Assembly (NCBI RefSeq): GCF_000382225.1
Contig: NZ_KB907800.1
Coordinates: 1-64,000 of the forward strand
Direction: 5' to 3'
Source: Hymenobacter aerophilus DSM 13606
GTDB lineage: Bacteria > Bacteroidota > Bacteroidia > Cytophagales > Hymenobacteraceae
DNA: 64,000 bases
Position numbers and translations under genes: made by a program. The notes under the pieces were generated by a model. It searched no databases, was not told the origin of the DNA, and was given only the letters and a program-made list of their open reading frames with translations. Shown one piece after another: positions 16,900-24,478 of the stretch (the first letter of the stretch is position 1; the number at the start of each line of letters is the position of its first letter).

Positions 16900-17805
16900 C
16901 TACGCCTTCTTCGCGTCGGTCGACTTCTTTTTCTGGGTCAGCTGCTCGGTGTACTCGATGACTTTGCCGGCAATATCGAGGCCGGTGGCGCGCTCAATGC
17001 CTTCGAGGCCCGGCGAGGAGTTCACCTCCAGCACCAGCGGGCCGCGGGTGCTTTGCAGCATATCCACGCCCGCAATGCCCAGGCCCAGGGATTTGGCGGC
17101 CAGCAGGGCGGCGGCCTTTTCGGCCCGGCTCAGCTTCACGAGCTTGCCCGAGCCGCCGCGGTGCAGGTTCGAGCGGAACTCGCCCTCCTTGCCCTGCCGC
17201 TTCATGGCGCCCACCACCTCGCCGTTCACCACGAAAGCCCGCAAATCGGCGCCCTTGCTCTCGGCAATGAACTCCTGCACAATAATGCGGGCCTTCAGGT
17301 TGTGGAAGGCCTCAATCACCGACTGCGCGGCCTTGGCCGACTCGGCCAGCACCACGCCCAGCCCTTGCGTGCCTTCGAGCAGCTTGATGATGACGGGCGC
17401 CCCGCCCACCTGCTCAATCATGGCCGGCACGTCGTCGGAGTAGTTGGTGAAGGCGGTTTTGGGCATGCCCACGCCGGCGCGGCTCAGGATCTGCATCGAG
17501 CGCAGCTTGTCGCGGCTGCGCACAATCGACTGGCTGTCGATGGCCGTGCGCACCTTCATCATCTCGAACTGGCGCACCACGGCGCAGCCGTAAAACGTCA
17601 CGGAAGCGCCAATCCGGGGAATAATGGCGTCGAATCCTTCCAGCTTTTTCCCCTGATAAATAATGCCGGGCTGGCCTTTTTCCAGCACCAGGTTGCAGTG
17701 CAGATGGTCAATCACCACGGCTTCGTGGCCGCGTTGCTCGGCGGCTTCCACCAGTCGGCGGGTCGAATAGAGCTTCGGCTCACGCGATAGAATCGCTACT
17801 TTCAT
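16900..17805 (-). CDS. rimK: RimK-type ATP-grasp glutamate ligase
   Basis: 301 residues, the usual RimK length. The N-terminal pre-ATP domain is [20 protein letters not shown]. The ATP-grasp core includes [19 protein letters not shown] (about 150-170), [20 protein letters not shown] and the metal-binding [20 protein letters not shown]. In E. coli RimK adds glutamates to the C-terminus of ribosomal protein S6 and can make poly-glutamate. It sits between a retropepsin-like gene and an aspartoacylase-like gene, an arrangement recalling rimABK clusters. Assigned as rimK by similarity; the target protein here is unproven. Confidence 0.88.
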   Translation of the reverse strand: MKVAILSREPKLYSTRRLVEAAEQRGHEAVVIDHLHCNLVLEKGQPGIIYQGKKLEGFDAIIPRIGASVTFYGCAVVRQFEMMKVRTAIDSQSIVRSRDKLRSMQILSRAGVGMPKTAFTNYSDDVPAMIEQVGGAPVIIKLLEGTQGLGVVLAESAKAAQSVIEAFHNLKARIIVQEFIAESKGADLRAFVVNGEVVGAMKRQGKEGEFRSNLHRGGSGKLVKLSRAEKAAALLAAKSLGLGIAGVDMLQSTRGPLVLEVNSSPGLEGIERATGLDIAGKVIEYTEQLTQKKKSTDAKKA

Positions 17806-17888
17806 TTGGTTGCGGACTGTAGAGGCGGAAAGGGGTATTTTAGAGCTTTGAGCCTGGTGATTAGGGCTTAGGGCTTAGGGCTTAGAAA

Positions 17889-18010
17889 GAACGTGTCATT
17901 CTGAGCAGAGCGAAGAATCTCGCGTGCAATGGTAACCCTGTCGTCAGAAATTACTGTGGCACGCGAGATTCTTCGACTTCGCCTCCGGCTGCGCTCAGAA
18001 TGACACGTTC
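17889..18010. repeat. TGTCAT-CTGAG palindrome, class II, one arm with expanded hinge
   Basis: Left arm GAACGTGTCATTCTGAGC then GAAGAATCTCGCGTGC. The right arm mirrors it but carries an extra CTTCGCCTCCGG-type insert in the hinge. A TTAGGGCTTAGGGC string precedes the left arm (17861-17884). Confidence 0.88.
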
Positions 18011-18026
18011 TTCCAGCAACTAACAG

Positions 18027-18494
18027 CTAGCTGTCGAGGGTGCGTTGTTTTTTATACGATACGTTGCGCCGGGCCACATCAACGACCAACCGGGCCTGGC
18101 GCAGCAGCACCCGGCCCACAAGAACGGGATATTTCATGTCCGAACGGTCGGAGAGCGAGAATTCGGTGCGGTAATCCTGCCCGAACAGCCGGATAACGGC
18201 CTCAATCACGTAGCGCTGCTGCACCTCGCCGTTGGAGCTGCGAATGTCGCGCAGGCCGAACGCATCGAAGGTCATGGGCGAGCCGTCGAAATCGGGGTGC
18301 GAGGGGTCGAGCAGCTGCACATGTAGGCGCGTGACGCCGTGCCGGTCGGTTTCTTCGTGGATGTTGGAGCAGTGCAGGGCCCCGGTGAAAGCGCCGGTAT
18401 CCACCTTGGCCTCCACGCCCCAGAGCTGCAGCTCCGGGAAATCAACCAGTTCCCGCCGCCCCACGGTGCGCTTGGGTTCACGTTGCTTTTTCAT
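18027..18494 (-). CDS. RimB-like retropepsin-type (ATP-dependent zinc protease family) protein
   Basis: 155 residues from the ATG at 18494; a TTG three codons upstream is the alternative. It belongs to the DUF785/RimB family of retropepsin-like aspartic proteins. The core motif is VEAKVDTGAFTGALHCSNI with the D-T-G-A active-site signature at about 30-33. RYVIEAVIRLFGQDYRTEFSLSDRSDMKYPVLVGR, the second half of the fold, follows. In pseudomonads RimB works with RimK on ribosomal protein S6 glutamylation. Here it is the first gene of the minus-strand run leading to rimK, with a 221-bp gap holding a palindrome. Confidence 0.82.
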   Translation of the reverse strand: MKKQREPKRTVGRRELVDFPELQLWGVEAKVDTGAFTGALHCSNIHEETDRHGVTRLHVQLLDPSHPDFDGSPMTFDAFGLRDIRSSNGEVQQRYVIEAVIRLFGQDYRTEFSLSDRSDMKYPVLVGRVLLRQARLVVDVARRNVSYKKQRTLDS

Positions 18495-18503
18495 AAGCGG
18501 CAA

Positions 18504-18668
18504 GGTAAGGTGAAATGGTGAGGTGGTGATTTGGTGGTACTGTCATCCTGAGCGCAGCGAAGGACCTATACAGAAGCTAATATCCTAAGAAGATACCTTC
18601 TCACCAGGTCCTTCGCTCCGCTCAGGATGACAGTTTCTTTCCTCCCCAAACCACCATCTCACCTTACC
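18504..18668. repeat. Two-layer palindrome (outer GGTGAAATGGTGAGG words, inner class I)
   Basis: The inner inverted repeat 18541-18632 is a class I TGTCATCCTGAG copy with hinges GCA and GGA. It is flanked by outer arms of GGTAAGGTGAAATGGTGAGG type (18504-18537) and the complementary CCACCATCTCACCTTACC (18651-18668). The outer right arm overlaps the stop codon of the sugar dehydrogenase gene. Confidence 0.85.
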
Positions 18669-19788
18669 CCTTATAGCTAATCCGGTACACGGCGTCGTTC
18701 TGGTCGTCGGACACCAGGAGCGAGCCGTCGGGCATTACCAGCAGGGCGACGGGGCGGCCCCAGGGCTTCTGGCCCTGCAGCCAGCCTTCGGCGAAGGTCT
18801 GGTAGCCGGTGGCCTGCTGGCCGGTGGCGTCGAGCGTGACGAGCGTGATGCGGTAGCCGATTTTGCTGCTGCGGTTCCAGGAGCCGTGCTCGGGAATCAG
18901 AATCTGGTTCTGGTACTTGCCCGGAAACTGCTTGCCGGTGTAGAACTTCATGCCCAGCGCCGCCACGTGCGGCCCCAGCTTCTGGGCCGGCTTCACGTAG
19001 GTGGCCATCGATTTGCCTTTGCCGAACTCGGGGTCGGGCACGTCGCCGGCGAAGAAATACGGAAAGCCGAAGTGCTGGCCGGGCTTGGCGGCGCGGTTCA
19101 GCTCGTCGGCCGGGGTGTTGTCGCCGAGCTGGTCGCGGCCGTTGTCGGTAAACCAGAGCGCCTTGTCCTTGGGGCTCCAGTCGAAGCCGACGGTGTTGCG
19201 CACGCCGTAGGCGAAGGTTTCGAGGCCCGAGCCGTCGGGGTTCATGCGGTTGATGGTGGCGAAGATGGGCTTCTCGGGCAGGCAGCTGTTGCAGGGCGCG
19301 CCCACCGGCACGTACAGCTTGCCATCGGGCCCGAAGGCAATGTAGCGGTAGCCGTGCCACTCCTTATCGGGCAGCGCAGTGCTGACCACCACGGGCTTGG
19401 GCGGCTGCCTGAGTTTGGCGCCCACGTTATCATAGCGCAGGATGCGGTTGATTTCGGCCACGTAGAGGCTGCCGTTGCGCACGGCCACGCCGTTGGGCGA
19501 GTTCAGGCCCGAGGCCAGCGTGATGACCTCGTCGGCGCGGCCGTCCTTGTTGCGGTCGGGCAGCGCGTACACCTTGTCGTTTTTGGTGCCCACGTACACC
19601 GTGCCGTCGGGGCCCAGAGCCAGCTCGCGGGCGCTCTTCACATTCTGGGCGAAGTAGCTGATGGTGAAGCCGGGCGGCAGCTTGATTTTGCTCAGGTTGG
19701 CATCGGCGGCCGGCGCGGGGCCGGGCGCGGTGGCGGAACTCAGGGCCAGCGGAGCCAGCAGCAGGGGCAGGAAATGGCGGGTTTTCAT
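18664..19788 (-). CDS. PQQ-dependent sugar dehydrogenase (sorbosone/glucose dehydrogenase family)
   Basis: 374 residues from the ATG at 19788; the upstream extension is repeat DNA. The signal peptide ends at about residue 28. The mature part is a six-bladed beta-propeller of the GSDH type. Recognisable pieces are LPPGFTISYFAQNVKSARELALGPDGTVYVG, WHGYRYIAFGPDGKLYVPVG with a CNSCLPE loop, GVRNTVGFDWSPKDKALWFTDNGRD and HGSWNRSSKIGYRI. Members oxidise sugars in the periplasm with PQQ and calcium; many lack a proven substrate. Whether this host makes PQQ cannot be seen here. Confidence 0.85.
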   Translation of the reverse strand: MKTRHFLPLLLAPLALSSATAPGPAPAADANLSKIKLPPGFTISYFAQNVKSARELALGPDGTVYVGTKNDKVYALPDRNKDGRADEVITLASGLNSPNGVAVRNGSLYVAEINRILRYDNVGAKLRQPPKPVVVSTALPDKEWHGYRYIAFGPDGKLYVPVGAPCNSCLPEKPIFATINRMNPDGSGLETFAYGVRNTVGFDWSPKDKALWFTDNGRDQLGDNTPADELNRAAKPGQHFGFPYFFAGDVPDPEFGKGKSMATYVKPAQKLGPHVAALGMKFYTGKQFPGKYQNQILIPEHGSWNRSSKIGYRITLVTLDATGQQATGYQTFAEGWLQGQKPWGRPVALLVMPDGSLLVSDDQNDAVYRISYKG

Positions 19789-19872
19789 ACCTCTCCTAAC
19801 CCGCCCGCCGCCGGGAAGGTTGCCTCCCGCCCCACCTCCCAGCTGCTTTTCCCGGGCTGCCGACTGGCACGG

Positions 19873-20008
19873 CGTAGAGACGCGACCCATCGCGTCTCGG
19901 CGTTGCTGACGTTGCCCATCAGGCGTTGCCGTTCAAGCGGTGCCCATCAGGCGGTGCCCATCAGGCGTTGCCGTTCAACGCCGAGACGCGATGGGTCGCG
20001 TCTCTACA
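19873..20008. repeat. GACGCGA-type palindrome, copy 2
   Basis: Same arm as at 7706-7804 (GTAGAGACGCGACCCATCGC), here extended by GGCGTTG. The spacer holds short tandem words GTTGCCCATCAGGC and GTTGCCGTTCAA. It lies upstream of the sugar dehydrogenase start. Confidence 0.88.
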
Positions 20009-20024
20009 GCCTGCCAGCCCCTGC

Positions 20025-20240
20025 TTAAGCAACCGAAGCCCCCGCGCAGGCAACCAAAGAGATGCCGCAAGCTCCCGAAGCACTTCCTCAAGCAACCGAA
20101 GATTGCCCGCAAGCAACCAAAGCTCCCGCGCAGGTAACCGAAGAGGCGCCGCAGGTAACCGAAGAGGATTCTCAAGCTACTGAAGAAGATTCTCAAGCTC
20201 CCGAAGAAGATTCTCAGGCAACCGAAGAAGATTCTCAAGC
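20025..20240. repeat. 21-bp minisatellite B (10 units plus a part)
   Basis: Ten units of 21 bp built on the word CAAGCAACCGAAGAAGATTC; the early units diverge in their last 7 bases and the last four are nearly identical. The plus strand reads as a heptad (QATEEDS) and the minus strand as another, but no signal, start context or family supports a gene. It lies between the sugar dehydrogenase and 2TM protein genes. Confidence 0.9.
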
Positions 20241-20350
20241 TATTTCTGCCGCTTCAGTCGCCTGAGCCGGGGCCGGGGGCCGGGTGGGCACCGCTTTGGG
20301 CAGGTGTTTCTCTTCCGGAAGCAGTACCGGACGCTTACCGGCCGGCGCGG

Positions 20351-20638
20351 TTAGCGCAGCTCGTCGCGCTGCCGGCGCACCAGCTTTTCGTATTCGCGCT
20401 CCGACAGGTCGGCCCAGCCCAGGCCGCCGTAGGCTTTCAGCCCGCGGATAAGCAGGCCGAGGCCCCAGAAAAACGTCACCCACAGCGGCCACGGAATCGG
20501 GTAAGAATCGCGGCCCGTAAAGGCCCATACGGCCCACAGGATGGCATTGACGAACAGGAAGGTGAGCAGGCTGGACTGGAACCGGGCACGCTGCCGGGCC
20601 AGGCGCCAGAGCTGGGGGTTGCGGTCGGGCGTTTCCAT
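20351..20638 (-). CDS. 2TM domain protein
   Basis: 95 residues. Two membrane helices, about 22-40 (SLLTFLFVNAILWAVWAF) and 49-66 (PLWVTFFWGLGLLIRGL), separated by a short polar turn. Soluble basic ends include the typical EREYEKLVRRQ tail. This matches the small 2TM family (PF13239) common in Bacteroidota, sometimes fused to LytTR sensors. Function unknown; it stands alone here. Confidence 0.78.
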   Translation of the reverse strand: METPDRNPQLWRLARQRARFQSSLLTFLFVNAILWAVWAFTGRDSYPIPWPLWVTFFWGLGLLIRGLKAYGGLGWADLSEREYEKLVRRQRDELR

Positions 20639-20776
20639 GAGCGGGCGGGGTTTAAGGGGTTGACTGCTTCAAACCTAGCGGTTCCTTCGGCCCGCCCCAA
20701 CCCGCAGTTGCCCAACCGTTGCCAGCCGTTTCCGAAGCGTTGAAAGCAGCGGTTGAAGCGGGTGATGCGTTAATAA

Positions 20777-20918
20777 GATAGGGCTTACGCAGAACGACTG
20801 TAGCGCGAAGCTTCTGCTTCGCGTATCGTTGCTCATTGTTAGGTGGTTATGTTCAACGGTGCGCGAAGCGGAAGCTTCGCGCTACAAGCCTACGGCCCCC
20901 TTTTGCGTAAGTCCTATA
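20777..20918. mobile_element. MITE-like element with GCTTACGCA ends
   Basis: Terminal inverted repeats AGGGCTTACGCA and TGCGTAAGTCCT flank a non-coding core with its own palindrome (TAGCGCGAAGCTTC and its mirror, each arm self-complementary). Outside the ends the sequence reads AAGATA and TATAAG, so a TA duplication is possible, as for IS630/mariner-type elements. No transposase inside. Confidence 0.6.
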
Positions 20919-20940
20919 AGAACATTCACGGGTGAACGAG

Positions 20941-21109
20941 GTGGATAGCCCCAGCGGGGCGGCATATCGGTAGTTAAAGCAGATGCATGCGAAACGAAAG
21001 CCCCAGCGGGGCGACACCTTCGTTGAACGATTGGTGCCGCCCCGCTGGGGCTTCCCGTTTAATGTATTTCGTTCTCCTGCTACCGATATGCCGCCCCGCT
21101 GGGGCTGTC
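20941..21109. repeat. GGGGC-rich nested hairpin element, copy 2
   Basis: Four blocks AGCCCCAGCGGGGCGGCA / TGCCGCCCCGCTGGGGCT, two per orientation. CATATCGGTAG follows the first block and CTACCGATATG precedes the last, so the outer arms extend to about 28 bp. Same design as 1685-1848, with inner loops differing. Confidence 0.85.
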
Positions 21110-21139
21110 CATTTTGTTCACCAAGTCGCGTCTTCACCC

Positions 21140-21694
21140 CTACCCCAGCCGCGAAACGCCGCCCGACACGATAAACTTCATCACCTCGCTGCTGGGCAGC
21201 TCCAGGTACGTCACGTTTTCGATGGGTACCAGCACCAGCTCGCCCGAGAAGTTGTAGGAGTGCGGGAAGTACACGGCCAGCAGGTCGTCGCGGGTGATGG
21301 CGCTCATGCTGGGCTGGGTTACGAAGCCCATTTTGAATACGTCATCGGCCGCGTTGAGGCGCACCAGCACCGGACGGTTGAACTTCTGGTTGTCGCCCAC
21401 AAAGGCGTCGAACAGGTCTTTGAGGCTCGAATAGATGATGCTGACCAGGGGCGTGCGGTGCAGCACCCGCTCGGTGATAATGAGGAAGGGCCGCACCAGA
21501 AACGACTTGGCCACGAAGCCCACGGCCGTAATCAGCAGCACGGCCACCAGCAGCCCCAGCCCCGGCACATCGAAGCTCAGGCCCGCAAACAGGTCGTCGA
21601 GCCAGCGCAGCACCGCGAACAGAATGTAGGCCGTGAGCCCGATGGGGGCCACAATCAGAAAGCCGCTCAGAAAGTAGTTGAGGTACTGGCGCAT
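21140..21694 (-). CDS. DUF502 membrane protein
   Basis: 184 residues. Two membrane helices (about 10-28, YFLSGFLIVAPIGLTAYIL, and 48-66, GLGLLVAVLLITAVGFVAK) are followed by a soluble part. The soluble part has PLVSIIYSSLKDLFDAFVGD, VLVRLNAADDVFKMGFVTQ and VYFPHSYNFSGELVLVPIENV. This is the DUF502 family, inner-membrane proteins with no firm function. A good promoter box lies 47 bp upstream. Confidence 0.88.
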   Translation of the reverse strand: MRQYLNYFLSGFLIVAPIGLTAYILFAVLRWLDDLFAGLSFDVPGLGLLVAVLLITAVGFVAKSFLVRPFLIITERVLHRTPLVSIIYSSLKDLFDAFVGDNQKFNRPVLVRLNAADDVFKMGFVTQPSMSAITRDDLLAVYFPHSYNFSGELVLVPIENVTYLELPSSEVMKFIVSGGVSRLG

Positions 21695-21695
21695 G

Positions 21696-21890
21696 GGTTT
21701 TAGGGTTTAGGAACTTAGGGCTTAGGGCTTAGGCGAACGGCAAAGATACTGTCATCCTGAGCGCAGCGAAGGACCTATACAGAAGCTAACATCAAAAGAC
21801 ATTACCTTCTATATAGGTCCTTCGCTGCGCTCAGGATGACAGGTGGTTTCTAAGCCCTAAAACCTAAGTCCCTAAGACCTAAACCCCAAC
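21696..21890. repeat. Two-layer palindrome (outer TTAGGGC words, inner class I)
   Basis: The inner class I copy at 21749-21842 has matching GCA hinges in both arms. Outside it lie arms made of TTAGGGCTTAGGGCTTAG on the left and CTAAGCCCTAAAACCTAAGT plus CCCTAAGACCTAAACCCC on the right. The outer right arm ends next to the ispH stop codon at 21879-21881. Confidence 0.85.
21741..21748 (-). promoter_or_regulatory. -7 box (TATCTTTG) for the DUF502 gene
   Basis: Exact TAnnTTTG match on the minus strand between the outer and inner palindrome arms. The inner palindrome therefore lies directly at the -33 side, which could affect transcription. Confidence 0.5.
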
Positions 21891-22760
21891 GCCTACTTCC
21901 TCAATGCGGCCCTTCAAGCGCTCCATCAGCCACATGGGGGTGCTGGTGGCCCCGCAGATGCCCACCGAGTCGGCTCCGTGGAACCAGGCTTCGTCCAGCT
22001 CCTGCTCGTTTTCCACGAAGTAGCTGCGCGGGTTGGTTTGGTTGACCACCGAGAACAGGGCCTTGCCGTTGGAGCTTTTGCGCCCGCTCACGAACACAAT
22101 TACGTCGTGCTGCTGGGCAAAAAGGCGCAGGGCCGGCTCGCGGTTGCTCACCTGCCGGCAGATGCTGTCGTTGGCGTCGAACGAGTCGAGCGAGCCGCCG
22201 GCCGCCTGAATGCGCTCCTCGATGACGGCCTTCATGTGGTAGAAGCCGGCCGTGCTTTTGGTGGTCTGGCTGAAGAGCGTGACGGGCCGCGAGAAATCCA
22301 CCTGGTCGAGGTCGGCCTCGTTCATCACGATGATGGCCTGGTTGCGCGTCTGGCCCGCGAGGCCGGCCACTTCGGCGTGGCCGGGCTGGCCGTATAGCAC
22401 AATCTGGCCCTGCTGGCGGTTGGCCGCGTCGAAGGCGTGCTTGACGCGGTTCTGCAGCTTGAGCACCACCGGGCACGAGGCGTCAATCAGCTCCAGGTTG
22501 TTGCGCAGGGCCAGCTCGTAGGTGGCCGGCGGCTCGCCGTGGGCCCGGATGAGCACCTTGGCATCGTGGATTTCCTCCAGCTGCTCGCGGTCGATGATGC
22601 GCAGGCCCAGCGCGTGCAGGCGCTCCACTTCCATGCGGTTGTGCACGATGTCGCCCAGACAGTACAGGCTATGCTCGTGGGCCAGCTCGTCTTCGGCCAT
22701 CTGGATAGCGAATTCAACGCCGAAGCAGTAACCGGAATTCTTGTCAATAAGGACGTTCAT
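21879..22760 (-). CDS. ispH: 4-hydroxy-3-methylbut-2-enyl diphosphate reductase
   Basis: 293 residues. IspH makes IPP and DMAPP from HMBPP in the last step of the MEP isoprenoid pathway using a 4Fe-4S cluster. Conserved cysteines are seen in GYCFGVEFA (C12), DASCPVVLK, SICRQVSNR and GICGATSTP. The family histidines (RAHGEPP, YGQPGHAEV) and the E/N/S substrate motif FVSGRKSSNGKALFSV are present. The start is fixed by the MNVLIDKNSGYCFG beginning. No other MEP genes are in the window. Confidence 0.93.
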   Translation of the reverse strand: MNVLIDKNSGYCFGVEFAIQMAEDELAHEHSLYCLGDIVHNRMEVERLHALGLRIIDREQLEEIHDAKVLIRAHGEPPATYELALRNNLELIDASCPVVLKLQNRVKHAFDAANRQQGQIVLYGQPGHAEVAGLAGQTRNQAIIVMNEADLDQVDFSRPVTLFSQTTKSTAGFYHMKAVIEERIQAAGGSLDSFDANDSICRQVSNREPALRLFAQQHDVIVFVSGRKSSNGKALFSVVNQTNPRSYFVENEQELDEAWFHGADSVGICGATSTPMWLMERLKGRIEEVGVGV

Positions 22761-22885
22761 GCGCTTGGGATGATGAAACGGGGGTCGGAAACGGGCGGCC
22801 CCGGCCGGACCCGCGAATTACGGGCCAAGTTCTGCTGCTATAACAGGCGCGGCAGTGGTTTAGGTCGTGCCATGTTCTAAAAGGG

Positions 22886-23017
22886 CGTCATTCAGAGCAT
22901 GTGGCGCATCAAGCCAGGGACGAAGAATCTCGCTAAGGCACTGTTAACGAGTAAGGTCATCGTCAGCACGCGAGATTCTTCGTCCCTGGCTTGATGCGCC
23001 ACATGCTCTGAATGACG
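22886..23017. repeat. Palindrome with perfect 47-bp arms, class II variant
   Basis: Both arms begin or end CGTCATTCAGAGC and GAAGAATCTCG and carry the same 20-odd-bp hinge (ATGTGGCGCATCAAGCCAGG onward). Arms are identical over 47 bp around a 38-nt loop, between ispH and cmk. Confidence 0.93.
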
Positions 23018-23026
23018 TTCCTTTAA

Positions 23027-23722
23027 TCAGCCCCTGACGGCCCGGGAAAACAGGGCGGCCGATACGCGCTCCAGCACGAAATCCACCTGCTCGTCAATCA
23101 TCATGTGGGTGGTGTCGAGCAGCACGGCATCGGCGGCGCGGCGCAGGGGGCTTTCAGTGCGGGTCGAATCGAGGTAGTCGCGCTTCTGCAGGTTCTCCAC
23201 GATGTCCTCCACCGGCACGTGCTCGTTCTTGATGGCCAGCTCTTCCTGCCGGCGCAGGGCGCGGGTGAGCACCTCGGCCGTCATAAACACCTTCACCTCG
23301 GCGTCGGGGAAAACGGTGGTGCCGATGTCACGCCCGTCCATCACCACGCCGCGCCGGCGGCCCATCTGCTGCTGCTGGCGCACCATGGCGTGGCGCACCA
23401 CCGGCAGCCCCGACACCTCGCTCACCGAGTTGGAAATGCGCATCTGCCGGATTTCGTCCTCCCGGATCTTGCCGTCGAGGCACAGCTCGTTGCGGCCCGT
23501 CTGGCGGTTGCGCTTGAAGCTGATCTGCATGTCGTGCAGGGCCTGCTCGATGCTTGGCAAGTCGTCGAAGGCAATGCTGTTTTCGAGCAGATACAGCGTT
23601 ACGCCCCGGTACATGGCGCCGGTATCGATGTAGGCGTAGCCAAGCTCGGCGGCCACGGCTTTGGCCGTGGTGCTTTTGCCGCACGAAGAGTAGCCGTCGA
23701 TGGCAATCACGATTTTCTGCAT
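23027..23722 (-). CDS. cmk: Cytidylate kinase
   Basis: 231 residues. It phosphorylates CMP and dCMP with ATP. The P-loop is GYSSCGKST (about 9-17). DTGAMYRGVTLYLLEN (about 34-49) binds CMP. The family segment VVMDGRDIGTTVFPDAEVKVFMTA and RDYLDSTRTESPL complete the fold. The length is typical of the type 1 family. The ATG at 23722 is used because further upstream sequence lacks similarity. Confidence 0.94.
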   Translation of the reverse strand: MQKIVIAIDGYSSCGKSTTAKAVAAELGYAYIDTGAMYRGVTLYLLENSIAFDDLPSIEQALHDMQISFKRNRQTGRNELCLDGKIREDEIRQMRISNSVSEVSGLPVVRHAMVRQQQQMGRRRGVVMDGRDIGTTVFPDAEVKVFMTAEVLTRALRRQEELAIKNEHVPVEDIVENLQKRDYLDSTRTESPLRRAADAVLLDTTHMMIDEQVDFVLERVSAALFSRAVRG

Positions 23723-23769
23723 GGCGGAGTCGGGGCGCTGGCCGGGGTCGGCTTCAAACGGAAGGGGTT

Positions 23770-24171
23770 TCACTGAATCCAGTTTTTGCGGGCCGGCTGC
23801 CCGGCGGCCAGACGCTCGGAGATGCTGGCAAAAAAGGTTGCTACCGAGTGCTCGGAACCCTTGGCCAGCTGCTCGCCCACGCGGTAGAAGGGGTTGAAAA
23901 AATGCACGTCGTGCAGGCCCACGCCCGTTACGCCCTGGGGGTTCTGGGCCCAGGTGCCGCCGTAAGTCTGCACCAGGCACTGGCCCAGAAAGCAGCCCAG
24001 CGTCTTGATAACGCCTTCGCGCTCCTCGTCTTTGATGATGGGGCGCTGCACTTCAATAAACTCGGCCAGCCGCTGCACGGCGGCTTCGTCGTAGGCGTTG
24101 AGGCGCAGCTGGTGGCGCACGGCTTCGGCAGCGCTTTGCAGGGCGGCTAAGGGCGATTCGTCGGCGGGCAT
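23770..24171 (-). CDS. Hypothetical protein
   Basis: 133 residues from the ATG at 24171. No signal or membrane segment. A helical N-terminus (LAALQSAAEAVRHQL) is followed by KTLGCFLGQCLVQTYGGTWAQNPQGV and VHFFNPFYRVGEQLAKGSEHSVATFFASI. The GxFLGxxL..YGG.W pattern resembles small cytosolic proteins of the DUF3806-like kind, but I am not sure of membership. It lies 47 bp upstream of cmk on the same strand, so the two may be co-transcribed. Confidence 0.6.
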   Translation of the reverse strand: MPADESPLAALQSAAEAVRHQLRLNAYDEAAVQRLAEFIEVQRPIIKDEEREGVIKTLGCFLGQCLVQTYGGTWAQNPQGVTGVGLHDVHFFNPFYRVGEQLAKGSEHSVATFFASISERLAAGQPARKNWIQ

Positions 24172-24235
24172 GGGCAGGTAAGTGAAGGGCAGTAACAGCA
24201 ACGAGCCGACGGGGTGGCCGCCGGCTGATGGTCTT

Positions 24236-24394
24236 TTAGTGGCTTTCGCAGGGACAGGGAATCTTGCCGGACTTGGCTTTGCGCTTGAAGCTGGCCGTTT
24301 TTTTCTGGAGCGGCGAGCGGGCGGCGCAGCCCGCGGTCAGCAGGCCCGAGCCGCCGATGCAGGCGGCCAGCAGCAAAGTCATCATCTTTCTCAC
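24236..24394 (-). CDS. Very small lipoprotein
   Basis: 52 residues from GTG at 24394; an ATG at 24385 is the alternative. Sequence starts MRKMMTLLLAACIGGSG and has a lipobox LTAGC, then a short basic mature part ending KIPCPCESH. It is shorter than usual ORF cut-offs. A perfect -7 box lies at 24410-24417, which supports a real transcript. Function unknown. Confidence 0.6.
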   Translation of the reverse strand: MRKMMTLLLAACIGGSGLLTAGCAARSPLQKKTASFKRKAKSGKIPCPCESH

Positions 24395-24409
24395 GGCGCA
24401 GATTTTGGG

Positions 24410-24417
24410 CAAATATA
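24410..24417 (-). promoter_or_regulatory. -7 box (TATATTTG) for the small lipoprotein
   Basis: Exact TAnnTTTG on the minus strand, 16 bp before the GTG start and 25 bp before the ATG. Confidence 0.5.
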
Positions 24418-24478
24418 CGGTTCTTTACCCGCCCGCCGCCCCGCGGCCCGGTTTTCCTTCGTGCCTTCTCCCCTGCTT

